This document shows, piece after piece, positions 49,092-58,670 of a DNA stretch of 64,000 nt. This DNA is from Clostridia bacterium (GTDB taxonomy: Bacteria; Bacillota; Clostridia; Oscillospirales; Acutalibacteraceae), in contig JAFTWB010000024.1 of the NCBI GenBank assembly GCA_017465505.1, forward strand, positions 1 through 64,000, given 5' to 3'. Under the pieces are notes generated by a model, which saw nothing but the letters and a program-made list of their open reading frames with translations, made no database searches and was not told the origin of the DNA. The position numbers and the translations under genes are program-made. Positions within the stretch are counted from its first letter, which is position 1; every line of letters begins with the position of its first letter.

Positions 49092-49448
49092 TTAAACAGG
49101 ACAGTAAATGAAGATATTATCTACAATCCGCTCTGAATAACGGTCATATTCACCGTCGCAGTTGGGATAATGGTCAATAGTTTCTGTTACGGGAAATCTC
49201 ACGCAAATTTTGCTATCTTTTACTGAAACAAAAACTTTGCTGAAATATTTATTTTCCCCCTGGGCTTTATCCTTGAGTATTTCTTTTCCCTCTGAATCTG
49301 TGAAAATCGCATTGCCCGTTGCGTCCGCGGTGAGAGTAATATTCTCCTTTAAAAATAAAAGCTTTACCGAAATAAGATTTTCATAGTCAAATGCAACCTC
49401 AGCTTCACAGGTGCGGCTGCTGCTGTCAAAGATATAATCGAAATTCAT
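49092..49448 (-). CDS. Hypothetical protein (118 aa)
   Basis: The protein appears all-beta (alternating strands such as SVKLLFLKENITLTADATG and KVFVSVKDSKICVRFPV), with no signal peptide or membrane segment. No family is recognised. It has an RBS (AGGGGAG) and is followed by the bidirectional terminator, so it is a single-gene unit between malic enzyme and purC. Confidence 0.6.
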   Translation of the reverse strand: MNFDYIFDSSSRTCEAEVAFDYENLISVKLLFLKENITLTADATGNAIFTDSEGKEILKDKAQGENKYFSKVFVSVKDSKICVRFPVTETIDHYPNCDGEYDRYSERIVDNIFIYCPV

Positions 49449-49511
49449 TTTACTCTCCCCTTTGATAGTTTATAAAATAATTATATATCGGCAAGGAGAA
49501 TAATGCAAGAA

Positions 49512-49538
49512 AAAGCTCGGGTTTATCGCCCGAGCTTT
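49512..49538 (-). terminator. purC terminator
   Basis: Arms AAAGCTCGGG/CCCGAGCTTT with T-rich sequence after the stem on the minus strand. Confidence 0.85.
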
Positions 49539-49554
49539 AAAATCTGAATTAAAA

Positions 49555-50238
49555 TTATCTGTTGTTGATGATTTTTGTAAGTTCAACGGGATCAACGATT
49601 TTGCCGTCCTTGTAAACTCTCATATTACCGGAAGCGATTTCGTCGATGAGGATAACCTCGTCGTTGTTGAAGCCGAACTCAAACTTAATGTCCCAAAGGT
49701 CTAAGCCGAGAGTCTTAAGGTCATCAGCAACAATCTTTGTGATAGCAAGTGTCTGAGCCTTCATACTCTCAAACATCTCTGTGGACATAACGCCGAGAGC
49801 CTTGAGGCCTTCGCCTGTTACGAGGGGATCGCCCAGAGCGTCGTTTTTGAATGTGCACTCAACATAGCCGCCCTCTAAAACTGTACCGTCATCAATGTAC
49901 TCGCCGTATCTGCGAATAAAGCTGCCTGTTGCAACAAGACGGCAGATAACCTCTAAGCCGTGACCGAAAACAGTTGCAGGAAGAACCTCCATAGTAGCTT
50001 CCTCAAGGTTAGCAGATACATAGTGAGTCTTGATACCTGCTTTTTTAAGAAGCTCAAAATAATAAACGGATGTTTCAAGGTTTGCCTTACCGATACCGTC
50101 AATTGTAAGACCTACACTGTTCTCACCGGGATCAAAAACGCCGTCTTTGCCTGTGCAGTCGTCCTTGAACTTGAGCATTACGTTGCCGTTTTCAAGTGAG
50201 TAAACATCTTTTGTTTTGCCCTGATAAACTAATTTCAT
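49555..50238 (-). CDS. purC: Phosphoribosylaminoimidazole-succinocarboxamide synthase
   Basis: Step of purine synthesis that joins aspartate to CAIR using ATP. The 227-residue protein has the SAICAR synthase start [20 protein letters not shown] (2-21), the ERLVATGS-like [16 protein letters not shown] and [25 protein letters not shown] in parts near 178-202. Start at ATG 50238 behind AAAGGAG; the GTG at 50247 overlaps the RBS. No other pur genes adjoin it. Confidence 0.95.
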   Translation of the reverse strand: MKLVYQGKTKDVYSLENGNVMLKFKDDCTGKDGVFDPGENSVGLTIDGIGKANLETSVYYFELLKKAGIKTHYVSANLEEATMEVLPATVFGHGLEVICRLVATGSFIRRYGEYIDDGTVLEGGYVECTFKNDALGDPLVTGEGLKALGVMSTEMFESMKAQTLAITKIVADDLKTLGLDLWDIKFEFGFNNDEVILIDEIASGNMRVYKDGKIVDPVELTKIINNR

Positions 50239-50394
50239 TGGAAGCACTCCTTTAGTAAATTAAAATACTCTAATATTTTATCATATTTATTTCTGTTTGT
50301 ATAGATAAAATTTGATGATTGATTTTATTTTTTTGCTTTTTACTTTTATATAATCCTTACAAAAATACAATTTATTTTTCTCTTATGCAAAAAT

Positions 50395-50862
50395 TTACAG
50401 AATTTTTTCCATTGTAATTTTTTGCACACCAAGCCCTAATGATTCATAAAATTTAATTGCAGAATCGTTTCCGTTCCAGACATTCAATGTGATGTTATAG
50501 CATTTTTCGCTGCTCGCAAAAGCTTCGGCATAATCATAAAGTGCCCTGCCGACTCCCCTGCCTCTAGAATTTTCGTCAACACATATATCATCAATATACA
50601 GAGTCTTCACATCTGTAAGCACATTGTCCTTTGAAAAGCGGATAAACTTACAAAAGCAATGGCCCAGAATTTCGCCCTCATCCTCTGCCACAAAAACAGG
50701 GGTAAGAGGATTGGTTATTATGTAATAAAGCTCCTCATCGGTGTATTTTGTGGTGTTTTGCTTAAATATATCGGGACGAATCCCTGCGTGAACATCAAGC
50801 ACCTGTCTGAGAAGCTTCATAATACTTTGTATGTCTTTTTTGTCGGCTTTTCTGATTGTCAT
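50395..50862 (-). CDS. GNAT acetyltransferase
   Basis: A 155-residue GNAT with the N-terminal TIRKADKKDIQSIMKLL, a central VAEDEGEILGHCFCKF strand, the acetyl-CoA loop DENSRGRGVGRALYDYAEAFA near 98-118 and the C-terminal NVWNGNDSAIKFYESLG. Substrate unknown. ATG 50862 follows GAGGTG. Confidence 0.88.
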   Translation of the reverse strand: MTIRKADKKDIQSIMKLLRQVLDVHAGIRPDIFKQNTTKYTDEELYYIITNPLTPVFVAEDEGEILGHCFCKFIRFSKDNVLTDVKTLYIDDICVDENSRGRGVGRALYDYAEAFASSEKCYNITLNVWNGNDSAIKFYESLGLGVQKITMEKIL

Positions 50863-51004
50863 TGGTATCACCTCTTAGTATATAGTAGTATTATATCTTA
50901 TATAATTAAGACGGTCAACGAAAAATTATGAATACATTATTAACAAGAAAAGGCTTTTGAAATTGAAAAAACTAAGTTATAAAGTCAATTATAGATAAAA
51001 TCCG

Positions 51005-51033
51005 TTGACCTATCACATTTGCAGTGATATAAT
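51005..51033 (+). promoter_or_regulatory. Promoter of the Asp-rich lipoprotein gene
   Basis: TTGACC (51005-51010), 17 bases, TATAAT (51028-51033), about 33 bases before the start codon. Confidence 0.75.
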
Positions 51034-51065
51034 TTGACAAAATATTTTAGAAAGGTATTTTTATT

Positions 51066-52061
51066 ATGAAAAGATTATTGGCTTTACTTATGGTAGCACT
51101 TATGGCAGTTTCTCTTGCTGCTTGCGTACCCACACCCGGAGATCTTAACAATATTGTTAACGACGCAATTGACAATATCGGAGACAACGACAATGACACC
51201 GACACTGACACCGACATTGACATTCAGATCGGCACAGAAGCTGACGGCGATACAGATGTTGACGTAGACATCGACATTAATAATGTTGATAATACTCAGG
51301 CAACTGTTTCCTTTGATATGAGTGCTATTACTCAGCAGGTTATTTTTGATGACAAAGACATCAAAATTACAGTTGAGGAACTCACTTACGAAGAGTACTA
51401 CGGTCCCCAGATTAACTTCCTTATTGAAAATAACTCTGACAAAGACATATATGTTTCATCCAGTGTTGCAATCGTAAATAATGTTGTTTTCGCAAACTAC
51501 TTATCTTCCGAGATAAACGCAGGCAAAAAAGCTCACGAAGATATGCACTTCTATGAAGACGACCTTAAAAATGTTGGTATTACCGAGATTGGCACAGTTG
51601 AGTTCAGATTCAACATTTCCGAGCAGGAAACATACAACGAAATCGCTACAACAGATATGATTAAGCTTGTAATCAACGACAAAGTTGACCTTACCCGTGA
51701 ATCCAAGGGCGAGAAGCTATTCAGCCAGGATGGCATTACTATTTATTCAGAAGAATGCCCTAAGCAGGACGATGATTACTATGATTACGTAACACGTTTC
51801 TTTATTGTCAACGAAAATGAAAACGATATTGCTGTTAGTCTGGAAGATGTATCAGTAAACGGCTTTATGATTGACCCCTACTGCTCAACTCCTGTTCTTG
51901 CCGGCAAGATGGGCTATGCTGACCTTTACTTCTACAAGAGCGACCTTGAGACCAACAAAATTCAGGAAATTGAAGATGTTGAGTTCTACTTCACGATCTA
52001 CAACAGCAAGAATTACAGCGATATCGCAGAATCCGAAGCTATTACAATCAAAGCAAAATAA
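51066..52061 (+). CDS. Putative lipoprotein with Asp/Thr repeat region
   Basis: The 331-residue protein has a lipoprotein signal (MKRLLALLMVALMAVSLAAC, cysteine at 20), then a low-complexity acidic linker of about 60 residues (DNDTDTDTDIDIQ, DTDVDVDIDI), then two related beta-rich domains of about 110 residues each (compare SVAIVNNVVFANYLSSEINAG with LEDVSVNGFMIDPYCSTPVL, both followed by GK and Y/FYxxDL motifs). The repeated module resembles DUF5067/LRAT-like extracellular beta domains, but I cannot name it surely. It is anchored outside the membrane, own promoter and terminator. Confidence 0.7.
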   Translation: MKRLLALLMVALMAVSLAACVPTPGDLNNIVNDAIDNIGDNDNDTDTDTDIDIQIGTEADGDTDVDVDIDINNVDNTQATVSFDMSAITQQVIFDDKDIKITVEELTYEEYYGPQINFLIENNSDKDIYVSSSVAIVNNVVFANYLSSEINAGKKAHEDMHFYEDDLKNVGITEIGTVEFRFNISEQETYNEIATTDMIKLVINDKVDLTRESKGEKLFSQDGITIYSEECPKQDDDYYDYVTRFFIVNENENDIAVSLEDVSVNGFMIDPYCSTPVLAGKMGYADLYFYKSDLETNKIQEIEDVEFYFTIYNSKNYSDIAESEAITIKAK

Positions 52062-52068
52062 ATTTTAT

Positions 52069-52097
52069 GGAGCTGAGTTTTATACTCGGCTCCTTTT
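52069..52097 (+). terminator. Lipoprotein gene terminator
   Basis: Arms GGAGCTGAGT/ACTCGGCTCC (one G-T pair) followed by TTTTATTTT. Confidence 0.8.
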
Positions 52098-52120
52098 ATT
52101 TTAATATATTATAAAATAAA

Positions 52121-52156
52121 AAAAGTCTGAGTGACAATTAAGTTACTCAGACTTTT
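52121..52156 (-). terminator. Terminator of the pgi/P-loop unit
   Basis: Perfect 12-bp arms AAAAGTCTGAGT/ACTCAGACTTTT with T-rich minus-strand continuation. Confidence 0.85.
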
Positions 52157-52174
52157 AGTTTTTAATGGAGTCGA

Positions 52175-52591
52175 TTAAATCTCGTGGCAAACTGCCTTAA
52201 GACCTTCGGGAAGCTCGCTCTCAGCAGCGGAGATAAGAAGTGTAATCTTTGTTTCGCTGTCTTCTGCAAGTTTGTTGAGCTTAACAACGAACTCCTCTAA
52301 GCCGTCAACAGCCTCGGGGCAGATTTTGAAGGTAGAGTCAACAAGGATATCAGTAACGTCAAAGTTACCTGCACAGATACCGCTGAGGAAGCCGAACATC
52401 ATATCGTAGCCTGTGATTGCGTATGCGTCTGTGTCGACAAGGCGAGCCTTGTGAGTGATATCGTATGTAAGCTTTGCACCCTTCTCGATAACTACAACAT
52501 TACCTGTGGAAGCGGCTGCTGTTTCGTTAGCAAGTGCGATGAGCTTCTTGGTTTTGCCTGTACCTTTTTTGCCGATAATAAGTGTTACCAT
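52175..52591 (-). CDS. Small P-loop protein
   Basis: A 138-residue protein beginning TLIIGKKGTGKTKKLIALAN, a Walker A loop at 7-14; the DILVDSTFKI strand near 88 may be the Walker B. It lacks motifs of kinases or helicases known to me. It starts 18 bases after pgi in the same direction, so both are probably on one transcript. Function unknown. Confidence 0.65.
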   Translation of the reverse strand: MVTLIIGKKGTGKTKKLIALANETAAASTGNVVVIEKGAKLTYDITHKARLVDTDAYAITGYDMMFGFLSGICAGNFDVTDILVDSTFKICPEAVDGLEEFVVKLNKLAEDSETKITLLISAAESELPEGLKAVCHEI

Positions 52592-52608
52592 AGTAATTCC
52601 TCCAATTT

Positions 52609-53946
52609 TTATCTGAGTCTTGCCTCTAACTCGGCTTTCTGCTCCTCGTAACCGGGTTTGCCTAAAAGTGCAAACATATTCTTCTTGTAGCTCTCAACAC
52701 CGGGCTGGTTAAAGGGATTTACACCGAGAATATAGCCTGAAATTGCACAAGCCTTCTCGAAGAAGTAAATGAGATAACCAAGCTCAGCCTCTGTCATAGA
52801 GTCAACGTTAAGAATAATGTTGGGAACTCCGCCGTCGTTATGAGCAAGCACTGTGCCCTCAAAGGCACGCTTGTTTACATAATCCATGGTTTTGCCCGAG
52901 AGGAAGTTAAGACCGTCAACATTGTCCTCGTCAAAACCGATGGTAATTTCCTTTTTGCATTTGTTAAACTGAACAACAGTCTCGAAAAGATTGCGTCTGC
53001 CATCCTGAATGTACTGACCCATAGAGTGAAGGTCTGTGGAGAAAACAACACTTGCAGGGAAAATACCCTTCTGGTCCTTACCCTCGCTCTCGCCGTAAAG
53101 CTGCTTGAACCACTCGTTCATCATTGTGAAGCCGGGCTCGTAAGCAACCAGAACCTCTGTTGTCATACCCTTGCGGTAAAGAAGATTTCTGATAGCGGCA
53201 TACTTGTAGCAGTCGTTTGTGAACATATCAGGATTGTCAAACTCATCCTGAGCTGTCTTTGCGCCCTGCATAAGTGCGTCGATGTCACAGCCTGCAACAG
53301 CAATGGGAAGAAGACCAACAGCAGTTAAAACAGAATATCTGCCGCCTACATCGTCGGGAACTACGAAAGTTTCGTAGCCTTCACGGGTTGCTAGCTGCTT
53401 TAATGTGCCTCTTGCCTTATCTGTTGTGCAGTAGATACGCTCCTTTGCGCCTTCCTTGCCGTACTTCTTCTCAAGAAGCTCTCTGAACACACGGAAAGCG
53501 ATAGCAGGCTCTGTTGTTGTGCCTGACTTGGAGATCATATTTATGGAAATGTCCTTGCCCTCGCAAAGCTCTAAAAGCTCAGCAAGTGCAGTGGAGCTGA
53601 TGGAATTACCTGCATAATAAATCTGAGGTGTATCCTTAGCCAGAGCGTTATAGTTAGGGGACTTCAAGAACTCAATAGCAGCTCTTGCGCCTAAGTATGA
53701 ACCGCCGATACCGATAACGATAAAGATGTCGGTGTCTTTCTGGATTTTTGCAGCAGCCTTTTTGATACGGTCAAATTCGTCTTTGTCATAGTCGGTGGGC
53801 AGTGTGAGCCAGCCGATGAAGTCGTTGCCGAGTCCTGTGCCACTGTGAAGTGCTTCGTGTGCGGATTTAACCTGAGCAGCAATACCCTGATATTCATCCT
53901 CACCGATGAAAGCCTGAATGTGCTTGTCGTTAACAAGTGTAGGCAT
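52609..53946 (-). CDS. pgi: Glucose-6-phosphate isomerase
   Basis: Interconverts glucose 6-phosphate and fructose 6-phosphate, linking starch use, glycolysis and the glycogen pathway. The 445-residue Firmicutes-type PGI has [16 protein letters not shown] near 72, [16 protein letters not shown] near 128 (sugar phosphate loop), the catalytic [11 protein letters not shown] and a C-terminal [15 protein letters not shown]. Start at ATG 53946 behind AAGGAGGAG; the longer frame upstream has no RBS. Confidence 0.96.
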   Translation of the reverse strand: MPTLVNDKHIQAFIGEDEYQGIAAQVKSAHEALHSGTGLGNDFIGWLTLPTDYDKDEFDRIKKAAAKIQKDTDIFIVIGIGGSYLGARAAIEFLKSPNYNALAKDTPQIYYAGNSISSTALAELLELCEGKDISINMISKSGTTTEPAIAFRVFRELLEKKYGKEGAKERIYCTTDKARGTLKQLATREGYETFVVPDDVGGRYSVLTAVGLLPIAVAGCDIDALMQGAKTAQDEFDNPDMFTNDCYKYAAIRNLLYRKGMTTEVLVAYEPGFTMMNEWFKQLYGESEGKDQKGIFPASVVFSTDLHSMGQYIQDGRRNLFETVVQFNKCKKEITIGFDEDNVDGLNFLSGKTMDYVNKRAFEGTVLAHNDGGVPNIILNVDSMTEAELGYLIYFFEKACAISGYILGVNPFNQPGVESYKKNMFALLGKPGYEEQKAELEARLR

Positions 53947-54072
53947 AGTAAACTCCTCCTTGGGAAAGTATCGGGTGCAATCACCCATAGTTTATTGAGG
54001 GTATTATACTATATTTTGTGGAGTATTGCAAGGTGTATTTGGTTATTTTGTAAAAAATTTTCTATATTTTTC

Positions 54073-55212
54073 TCAAAATGAAAATAATTGGCTCATCAAA
54101 AATCCAAAAACCGACTTAAAGGTGATTTTTTCTACTTCTTCTGTGGTAATTATGTCAAATTCATCCACAGAAGCTTCGCCAAAGGAAAAGCTGATTTTTC
54201 CCACCACTGTGCCTTTTTCAACGGGAGCTTGGAGCTCTTCCTTTAATGTTATGTCGCTTTTAATCTCAGCATTGCCGCTTTTTGGCAGAAGTGCCTGATT
54301 CTTAATATGAGTTGTTATTCCTGCGTACTCTTTCATTCCGCCTTTTACTTTAACGGGAGTTAAGGCTCCGCCGGGTATTTCAAGGTCTTTTACCATATAG
54401 TTTGCAAAGCCGTAATCCAGAAGCTTTGCACAGTCCTTAAATCGGTTTGTGCCTGTATCACACCCCAGCACCACCGCTACAAGTGACATATTATCCCTTG
54501 TGGCAGTTGCCGACATACAGCTTCCTGCCTGAGAGGTTGTGCCTGTTTTAAGCCCTGTAATGCCTTTGTAGGTTTTGAGAAGCTTATTGGTATTTACAAT
54601 CTGGGTTTCACCGCCACGAAGGTAATCAATCCAGATACAGCTGTAATCAAAAATCTTTTCGTGGGTAATAAGCTCTGCGGACATCAATGCAACGTCATAG
54701 GCACTGGTAAGGTGGCCTTCCTCGTCAAGCCCGTTGCAGTTTTTAAAGGTTGTATCATTCATACCCAATGCCTTTGCTTTTTCGTTCATTCTTTTTACAA
54801 ATTCTTCCTCTGTGCCTGCAATTTCTTCCGCAAGAGCTACGGCGGCGTCATTTGCCGAGGCTACTACAATGGCTTTGATAAGATGATCAACGGTCATTAC
54901 CTCGCCCTCTTCAAGCCAGATGTCCGACCCTCCCATAGAAGCAGCGTGGGCTGAAGAAGTCACTGTATCCGTAAGGCTTAATTTTCCGCTTTCGATGGCT
55001 TCAAAAATGAGAATAAGAGTCATAACCTTGGTGATAGACGCACAAGCCCTGATTTCGTGAGAATTTTTCTCAAAAAGAACTTTCTTTGTAAGAGGTTCTA
55101 TGAGCACCGCACTGGGAGCGGTAATTTCTTCTTCCCCCAGAGCTTCTGCACCTATAACCGTTAAAGGCAGAACAAGGCAAAAAGCGAGCAACAGGCTAAA
55201 AATTCTTTTCAT
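54073..55212 (-). CDS. D-alanyl-D-alanine carboxypeptidase (DacF/PBP5-like)
   Basis: A 379-residue low-mass penicillin-binding protein that trims pentapeptide stems in peptidoglycan. N-terminal signal (RIFSLLLAFCLVLPLTVIG), nucleophile motif SITK near 56-59, SAND near 115 and KTGT near 218. A C-terminal PBP5-type domain is followed by a hydrophobic end (FGFLMSQLFSF) that may act as anchor. The ATG at 55212 follows AGAGGTG. The RBS lies in a large hairpin (55219-55260). Confidence 0.93.
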   Translation of the reverse strand: MKRIFSLLLAFCLVLPLTVIGAEALGEEEITAPSAVLIEPLTKKVLFEKNSHEIRACASITKVMTLILIFEAIESGKLSLTDTVTSSAHAASMGGSDIWLEEGEVMTVDHLIKAIVVASANDAAVALAEEIAGTEEEFVKRMNEKAKALGMNDTTFKNCNGLDEEGHLTSAYDVALMSAELITHEKIFDYSCIWIDYLRGGETQIVNTNKLLKTYKGITGLKTGTTSQAGSCMSATATRDNMSLVAVVLGCDTGTNRFKDCAKLLDYGFANYMVKDLEIPGGALTPVKVKGGMKEYAGITTHIKNQALLPKSGNAEIKSDITLKEELQAPVEKGTVVGKISFSFGEASVDEFDIITTEEVEKITFKSVFGFLMSQLFSF

Positions 55213-55218
55213 AAAACA

Positions 55219-55260
55219 AAACACCTCTTTCATATATCCATAAATATGAAAAAGGTGTTT
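55219..55260 (-). promoter_or_regulatory. Hairpin covering the RBS of the carboxypeptidase gene
   Basis: Seventeen-base arms with one mismatch (AAACACCTCTTTCATAT against ATATGAAAAAGGTGTTT) span the intergenic region after ispF. On the transcript the second arm contains GAAAGAGGTG, the RBS, followed by TTTTGTTTT. It can act as an ispF terminator, an RBS lock, or both. Confidence 0.7.
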
Positions 55261-55271
55261 GTGATATTCTA

Positions 55272-55745
55272 CTACTTATTTTCAAGCAAACAAACCGCGT
55301 GAGCCGCCATACCCAAGCCCTCACCTGAAAAGCCTAAGCCTTCTTCTGTGGTGGCTTTGACGTTAACGTCATCCACATCCACGTTACAAGCCTCGGCGAT
55401 ATTCTGGCACATTTTATCAATAAAGGGTCTGAGCTTGGGACGCTGAGCAATAATTGTAGCATCGATATTGCCCACCTTATAGCCTTTGTTTTCAACTGCT
55501 TTTATAGCAGTTTTTAAAAGCTCAACACTGTCTGCGTCTTTAAAATTCATATCAGTATCAGGAAACAAAAGGCCTATATCCCCCAGTTTTGCCGCTCCTA
55601 AAATTGCGTCTGTAATTGCGTGGCACAAAACATCGGCGTCACTGTGACCCAGAAGACCCAGAGTGTGAGGGATTTCAACTCCTCCTAGAATAAGGCGTCT
55701 GCCTTCTACCAGTTTATGTACGTCGTAGCCGTGACCGATTCTCAT
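55272..55745 (-). CDS. ispF: 2-C-methyl-D-erythritol 2,4-cyclodiphosphate synthase
   Basis: Fifth step of the MEP isoprenoid route. The 157-residue enzyme shows [23 protein letters not shown] (zinc ligands Asp8/His10), [20 protein letters not shown], and the C-terminal [22 protein letters not shown] (spread over several segments). It overlaps ispD by 4 bases, as often seen where the two enzymes act in one pathway. Confidence 0.97.
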   Translation of the reverse strand: MRIGHGYDVHKLVEGRRLILGGVEIPHTLGLLGHSDADVLCHAITDAILGAAKLGDIGLLFPDTDMNFKDADSVELLKTAIKAVENKGYKVGNIDATIIAQRPKLRPFIDKMCQNIAEACNVDVDDVNVKATTEEGLGFSGEGLGMAAHAVCLLENK

Positions 55746-56446
55746 ACTTCGTTCTCCTGCCTTTTCTTAAGGATGGTTTCCGCCATTGGGATATCCGCCT
55801 GAGTTGTGAGCTTGATATTTATATGATCTCCCAGAACAATCTTTGGGGAAACACCTGCTTTTTCAAGCATTGCACAGTCATCTGTAAAGCCCTTACCTGC
55901 ACAGTTTTTAAGAGCAGAAAGGTACAGATTCTTCTCAAAAACCTGAGGAGTCTGCACCGCCATAAGGCTTGCTCTGTCGGGAGTAGAGGTGATAACTCCG
56001 TTTTTGTCCACGATTTTAATGGTATCTGTAACAGGAGAGCCTAAAGTTGCGGCACCGCACTGAAGAGCCTCTGCCACCACCTTATTGATGTCACTTGAGG
56101 TTATAAGTGCTCTTGCACCGTCGTGTATTGCAAAGTGAGTGGCACACGCATTTGCCGCCATTACGCCGTTTTTAACACTTTCGCTACGCTCACTGCCGCC
56201 TGTAACAAAGCCCTTTACTTTCTTAAAGCCAAATTCCTTTACAATTTCCTTAAAGGCGTCCACATCCACCTTACGGCAAACGATAATCACTTCATCAACT
56301 GCCGAGGCTTTCTCAAAAGCCTTGAGGGTGTAGCTTATGGTGGGCTTGCCAAGAAGAGGAATGAGCTGTTTGCTGATATAACAGGACATTCTTGTAGAGT
56401 TGCCTGCGGCAACTATAATTGCACTTACAAAAGGCTTTTCACTCAC
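55742..56446 (-). CDS. ispD: 2-C-methyl-D-erythritol 4-phosphate cytidylyltransferase
   Basis: Third step of the MEP route. The 234-residue protein has [19 protein letters not shown] (the usual Gly-rich CTP loop, with SC-Y in place of G-x-D/G), [25 protein letters not shown] near 107 and [13 protein letters not shown]. It heads the ispD-ispF-carboxypeptidase run. Confidence 0.94.
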   Translation of the reverse strand: MSEKPFVSAIIVAAGNSTRMSCYISKQLIPLLGKPTISYTLKAFEKASAVDEVIIVCRKVDVDAFKEIVKEFGFKKVKGFVTGGSERSESVKNGVMAANACATHFAIHDGARALITSSDINKVVAEALQCGAATLGSPVTDTIKIVDKNGVITSTPDRASLMAVQTPQVFEKNLYLSALKNCAGKGFTDDCAMLEKAGVSPKIVLGDHINIKLTTQADIPMAETILKKRQENEV

Positions 56447-56463
56447 AAAATCATCTCCCGAGA

Positions 56464-56997
56464 TTACAGAAATTCACTGAAAGGAAGGTCGTAAATATTG
56501 CCCTTGATTACAGCGGCAATTAAATCAATACCCCAGATAAGCAAACAAGCAACAACAATGAAAACAATAATCCAGATTATCTGAAAGGTCTTTCTTTTGG
56601 TGCCTGTGGCTTCTTCAAAACGCTGGTCGTAGGTTTTTTCCTCGGCTTCAGCCTGAGTAGCTTTTTCAACCTGAGCTTTATCCTCTTCATTTACAAGACC
56701 AAGACCTACACAGATGTCAAAGGCTTCGTCATAAAACTCAAAGGGTACCAAGAGAGTGTACTCAGTTTCAGCGTTTATCTTGGGGTTATACTGGTTATAC
56801 ACGTCCTGCTCGGTGTTATAAAGCTGAAAGGGTATGCCTTTTTCCATAAAAACAGGCTCAACAAGAGCACGGATATTGCCCTTTACCTTTGCAACTTTCA
56901 CTTTTGACTGAGCACTGCACTGAGAAGCAGGCTCTTTTCCGCAGGAGCAAACCTCTCCCTCATTTATAATTTCAAAGCATTTTTCGCAGTATTTCAT
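56464..56997 (-). CDS. Hypothetical zinc-ribbon membrane protein (177 aa)
   Basis: N-terminal CEKCFEI and CSCGK give a possible zinc ribbon, a middle domain of about 80 residues contains a DUF2007-like pattern (ALVEPVFMEKGIPFQLYNTE; LLVPFEFYDEAFDI), and the C-terminus holds one transmembrane helix (IIWIIVFIVVACLLIWGIDL). It lies just upstream of ispD on the same strand. Function unknown. Confidence 0.6.
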   Translation of the reverse strand: MKYCEKCFEIINEGEVCSCGKEPASQCSAQSKVKVAKVKGNIRALVEPVFMEKGIPFQLYNTEQDVYNQYNPKINAETEYTLLVPFEFYDEAFDICVGLGLVNEEDKAQVEKATQAEAEEKTYDQRFEEATGTKRKTFQIIWIIVFIVVACLLIWGIDLIAAVIKGNIYDLPFSEFL

Positions 56998-57070
56998 TTT
57001 AACATCTCCTTGAGGAAATTATAAAATTATTATACCACATTACACTACTATTTGCAACATTGCTCAAGGA

Positions 57071-57101
57071 AAAGCTTCCCCCATTTTTTGAGGGAAGCTT
57101 T
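57071..57101 (-). terminator. Terminator of spoVFAB
   Basis: Arms AAAGCTTCCC/GGGAAGCTTT; on the minus strand the stem runs on into TTTTCCTTGAG. Confidence 0.8.
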
Positions 57102-57103
57102 GA

Positions 57104-57676
57104 TTATCTTAAAAGGGGTTGTAGCTGAGTCTTTTCCAGAGCCTTCTCAAGAGCCTCTCCTATAAGGTCAAAATGAGCAACCAGAGAGTTGGGCTTTTTC
57201 TCGGGGTCATCCTGAGAGAAAGGCACAAAGAAAATATTCTTCGTATTCATCAGCCTGCCGATATTCACTGCACTGGCACCCAAGCCGTCGTTGGTGGCAA
57301 TACTCAGAAGCACAGGGCGGTTTATGCGAAGATGAGATTTAACCGCCATAGTCACAGGGGTATCGGTTATACCATTGGAAAGCTTAGCCAGTGTGTTGCC
57401 TGTGCAGGGTGCAACAAGCATAATATCGCACATTTTCTTGGGGCCTATTGGCTCGGCTGAATCTATTGAACAGATAATTCTGTTTTCTGTAATTTCCTCT
57501 ACACTTTTGATAATGTCTGAGGCTTTGGCAAATCTTGTGTCGGTATTATATGCGTTAAAGGACATTATGGGAAGAATTTTATAGCCCATTGCCTTTAAAT
57601 TTTTCATCTGCTCAATTGCTTTTTGAAAAGTACAAAAAGAGCCGCACATAGCAAAACCGACGGTTTTTCCTGTCAC
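57104..57676 (-). CDS. spoVFB: Dipicolinate synthase subunit B
   Basis: With subunit A it makes dipicolinic acid, which loads the spore core with calcium in the mother cell. The 190-residue flavoprotein-like sequence has FAMCGSFCTFQKAIEQM (7-23), VAPCTGNTLAKLSNGITDTPVTMAVKSHLR over 88-117 and LLSIATNDGLGASAVNIG. Its ATG overlaps the stop of subunit A (ATGA). Direct evidence that the organism carries sporulation genes. Confidence 0.95.
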   Translation of the reverse strand: MTGKTVGFAMCGSFCTFQKAIEQMKNLKAMGYKILPIMSFNAYNTDTRFAKASDIIKSVEEITENRIICSIDSAEPIGPKKMCDIMLVAPCTGNTLAKLSNGITDTPVTMAVKSHLRINRPVLLSIATNDGLGASAVNIGRLMNTKNIFFVPFSQDDPEKKPNSLVAHFDLIGEALEKALEKTQLQPLLR

Positions 57677-58542
57677 CTGTATTCCTCCTTGAGAATGTTA
57701 TATACGGTGTCTTTTATAATCTCCCCTGCCGTTTTGGGCGAGGATTTGCCCGGCAAGGATAAGGCGTGGACATAATCTATATTAAGTCTGTCTGCCGCCT
57801 CGAAATCCACGCTTCCGGGAGCTGAGGCAAGGTCGATAAGGATTGCCTGAGATGAAATTTTCGCCAGAATTTCAGGAGTAAAAACCAAAGCAGGCACGGT
57901 GCTGAAGATTATATCAAAGCCTTCCTCTTCCAAAAGCTCATCAGTTCTCACTGCTTTTGCTCCCAGCATACGGATTGCCGCCAAATCTTCGCTTTTTCTT
58001 GCACTGACACAAAGCTTGGGGCTGAAGGAAGAGAGAATATGCACTAGGGCTTTGCCGATTCTGCCAAAGCCGCACACGAGGACTTTTGCCCCGTTTATAG
58101 TACCTTCATACTTTTCCAGAGCGATTTTTACCGCTCCCTCGGCAGTTACATAAGCATTTGAAAGGACAAAATCCTCTCTGGCGTAGTAATCGCTGAGAAG
58201 CTGAGGATTAAGGCAAGGAGCGACTTTTAAAACCTTTTCTTTCATAGAGCAAAAGACTCTTTTACCCGAAAGGTATGGGCAAAGCGAAGAAAGCTCTATA
58301 CAGGTTTTTGAAAACCTTGCAGGGACATTTCCATTTGCGTCTACACTTGGCAGAGGCAGAATTATCACCTCGGCACTCTGAGCCGCTTCAAAGGGACTCA
58401 TAAGCCTTACGCCTCGCATTGAAATCACGTCATCAAAACCGCCTAATATAACGTCATAGCCGTTATCTGCCATTGCCCGTGCACAGTAAAGCTGACGCTT
58501 ATCGCCGCCGATTATGGCAAAGGTTTTGTATCCTATATTCAT
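57673..58542 (-). CDS. spoVFA: Dipicolinate synthase subunit A
   Basis: The 289-residue NAD(P)-binding subunit: N-terminal FAIIGGDKRQLYCARAM, a middle Rossmann loop VLVCGFGRIGKALVHIL near 154-170 and the C-terminal ALSLPGKSSPKTAGEIIKDT. It forms the spoVF operon with spoVFB in the standard order and is probably under a mother-cell sigma factor. Confidence 0.95.
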   Translation of the reverse strand: MNIGYKTFAIIGGDKRQLYCARAMADNGYDVILGGFDDVISMRGVRLMSPFEAAQSAEVIILPLPSVDANGNVPARFSKTCIELSSLCPYLSGKRVFCSMKEKVLKVAPCLNPQLLSDYYAREDFVLSNAYVTAEGAVKIALEKYEGTINGAKVLVCGFGRIGKALVHILSSFSPKLCVSARKSEDLAAIRMLGAKAVRTDELLEEEGFDIIFSTVPALVFTPEILAKISSQAILIDLASAPGSVDFEAADRLNIDYVHALSLPGKSSPKTAGEIIKDTVYNILKEEYR

Positions 58543-58631
58543 AAAAACACCACTTCAAAATAAAACTGCTCTTGACTTATCTTATGCGTAACCCCTCTTT
58601 TGTGTCCCCATAATCTATGTAAAAAGGAAAA

Positions 58632-58654
58632 GCCCCCGAATATTTTCGGAGGCA
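58632..58654 (-). terminator. Terminator of the DUF1540 gene
   Basis: Arms GCCCCCGA/TCGGAGGC (one mismatch) followed by TTTTCCTTTTT on the minus strand. Confidence 0.65.
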
Positions 58655-58670
58655 GTAAAGATATTAAGTT

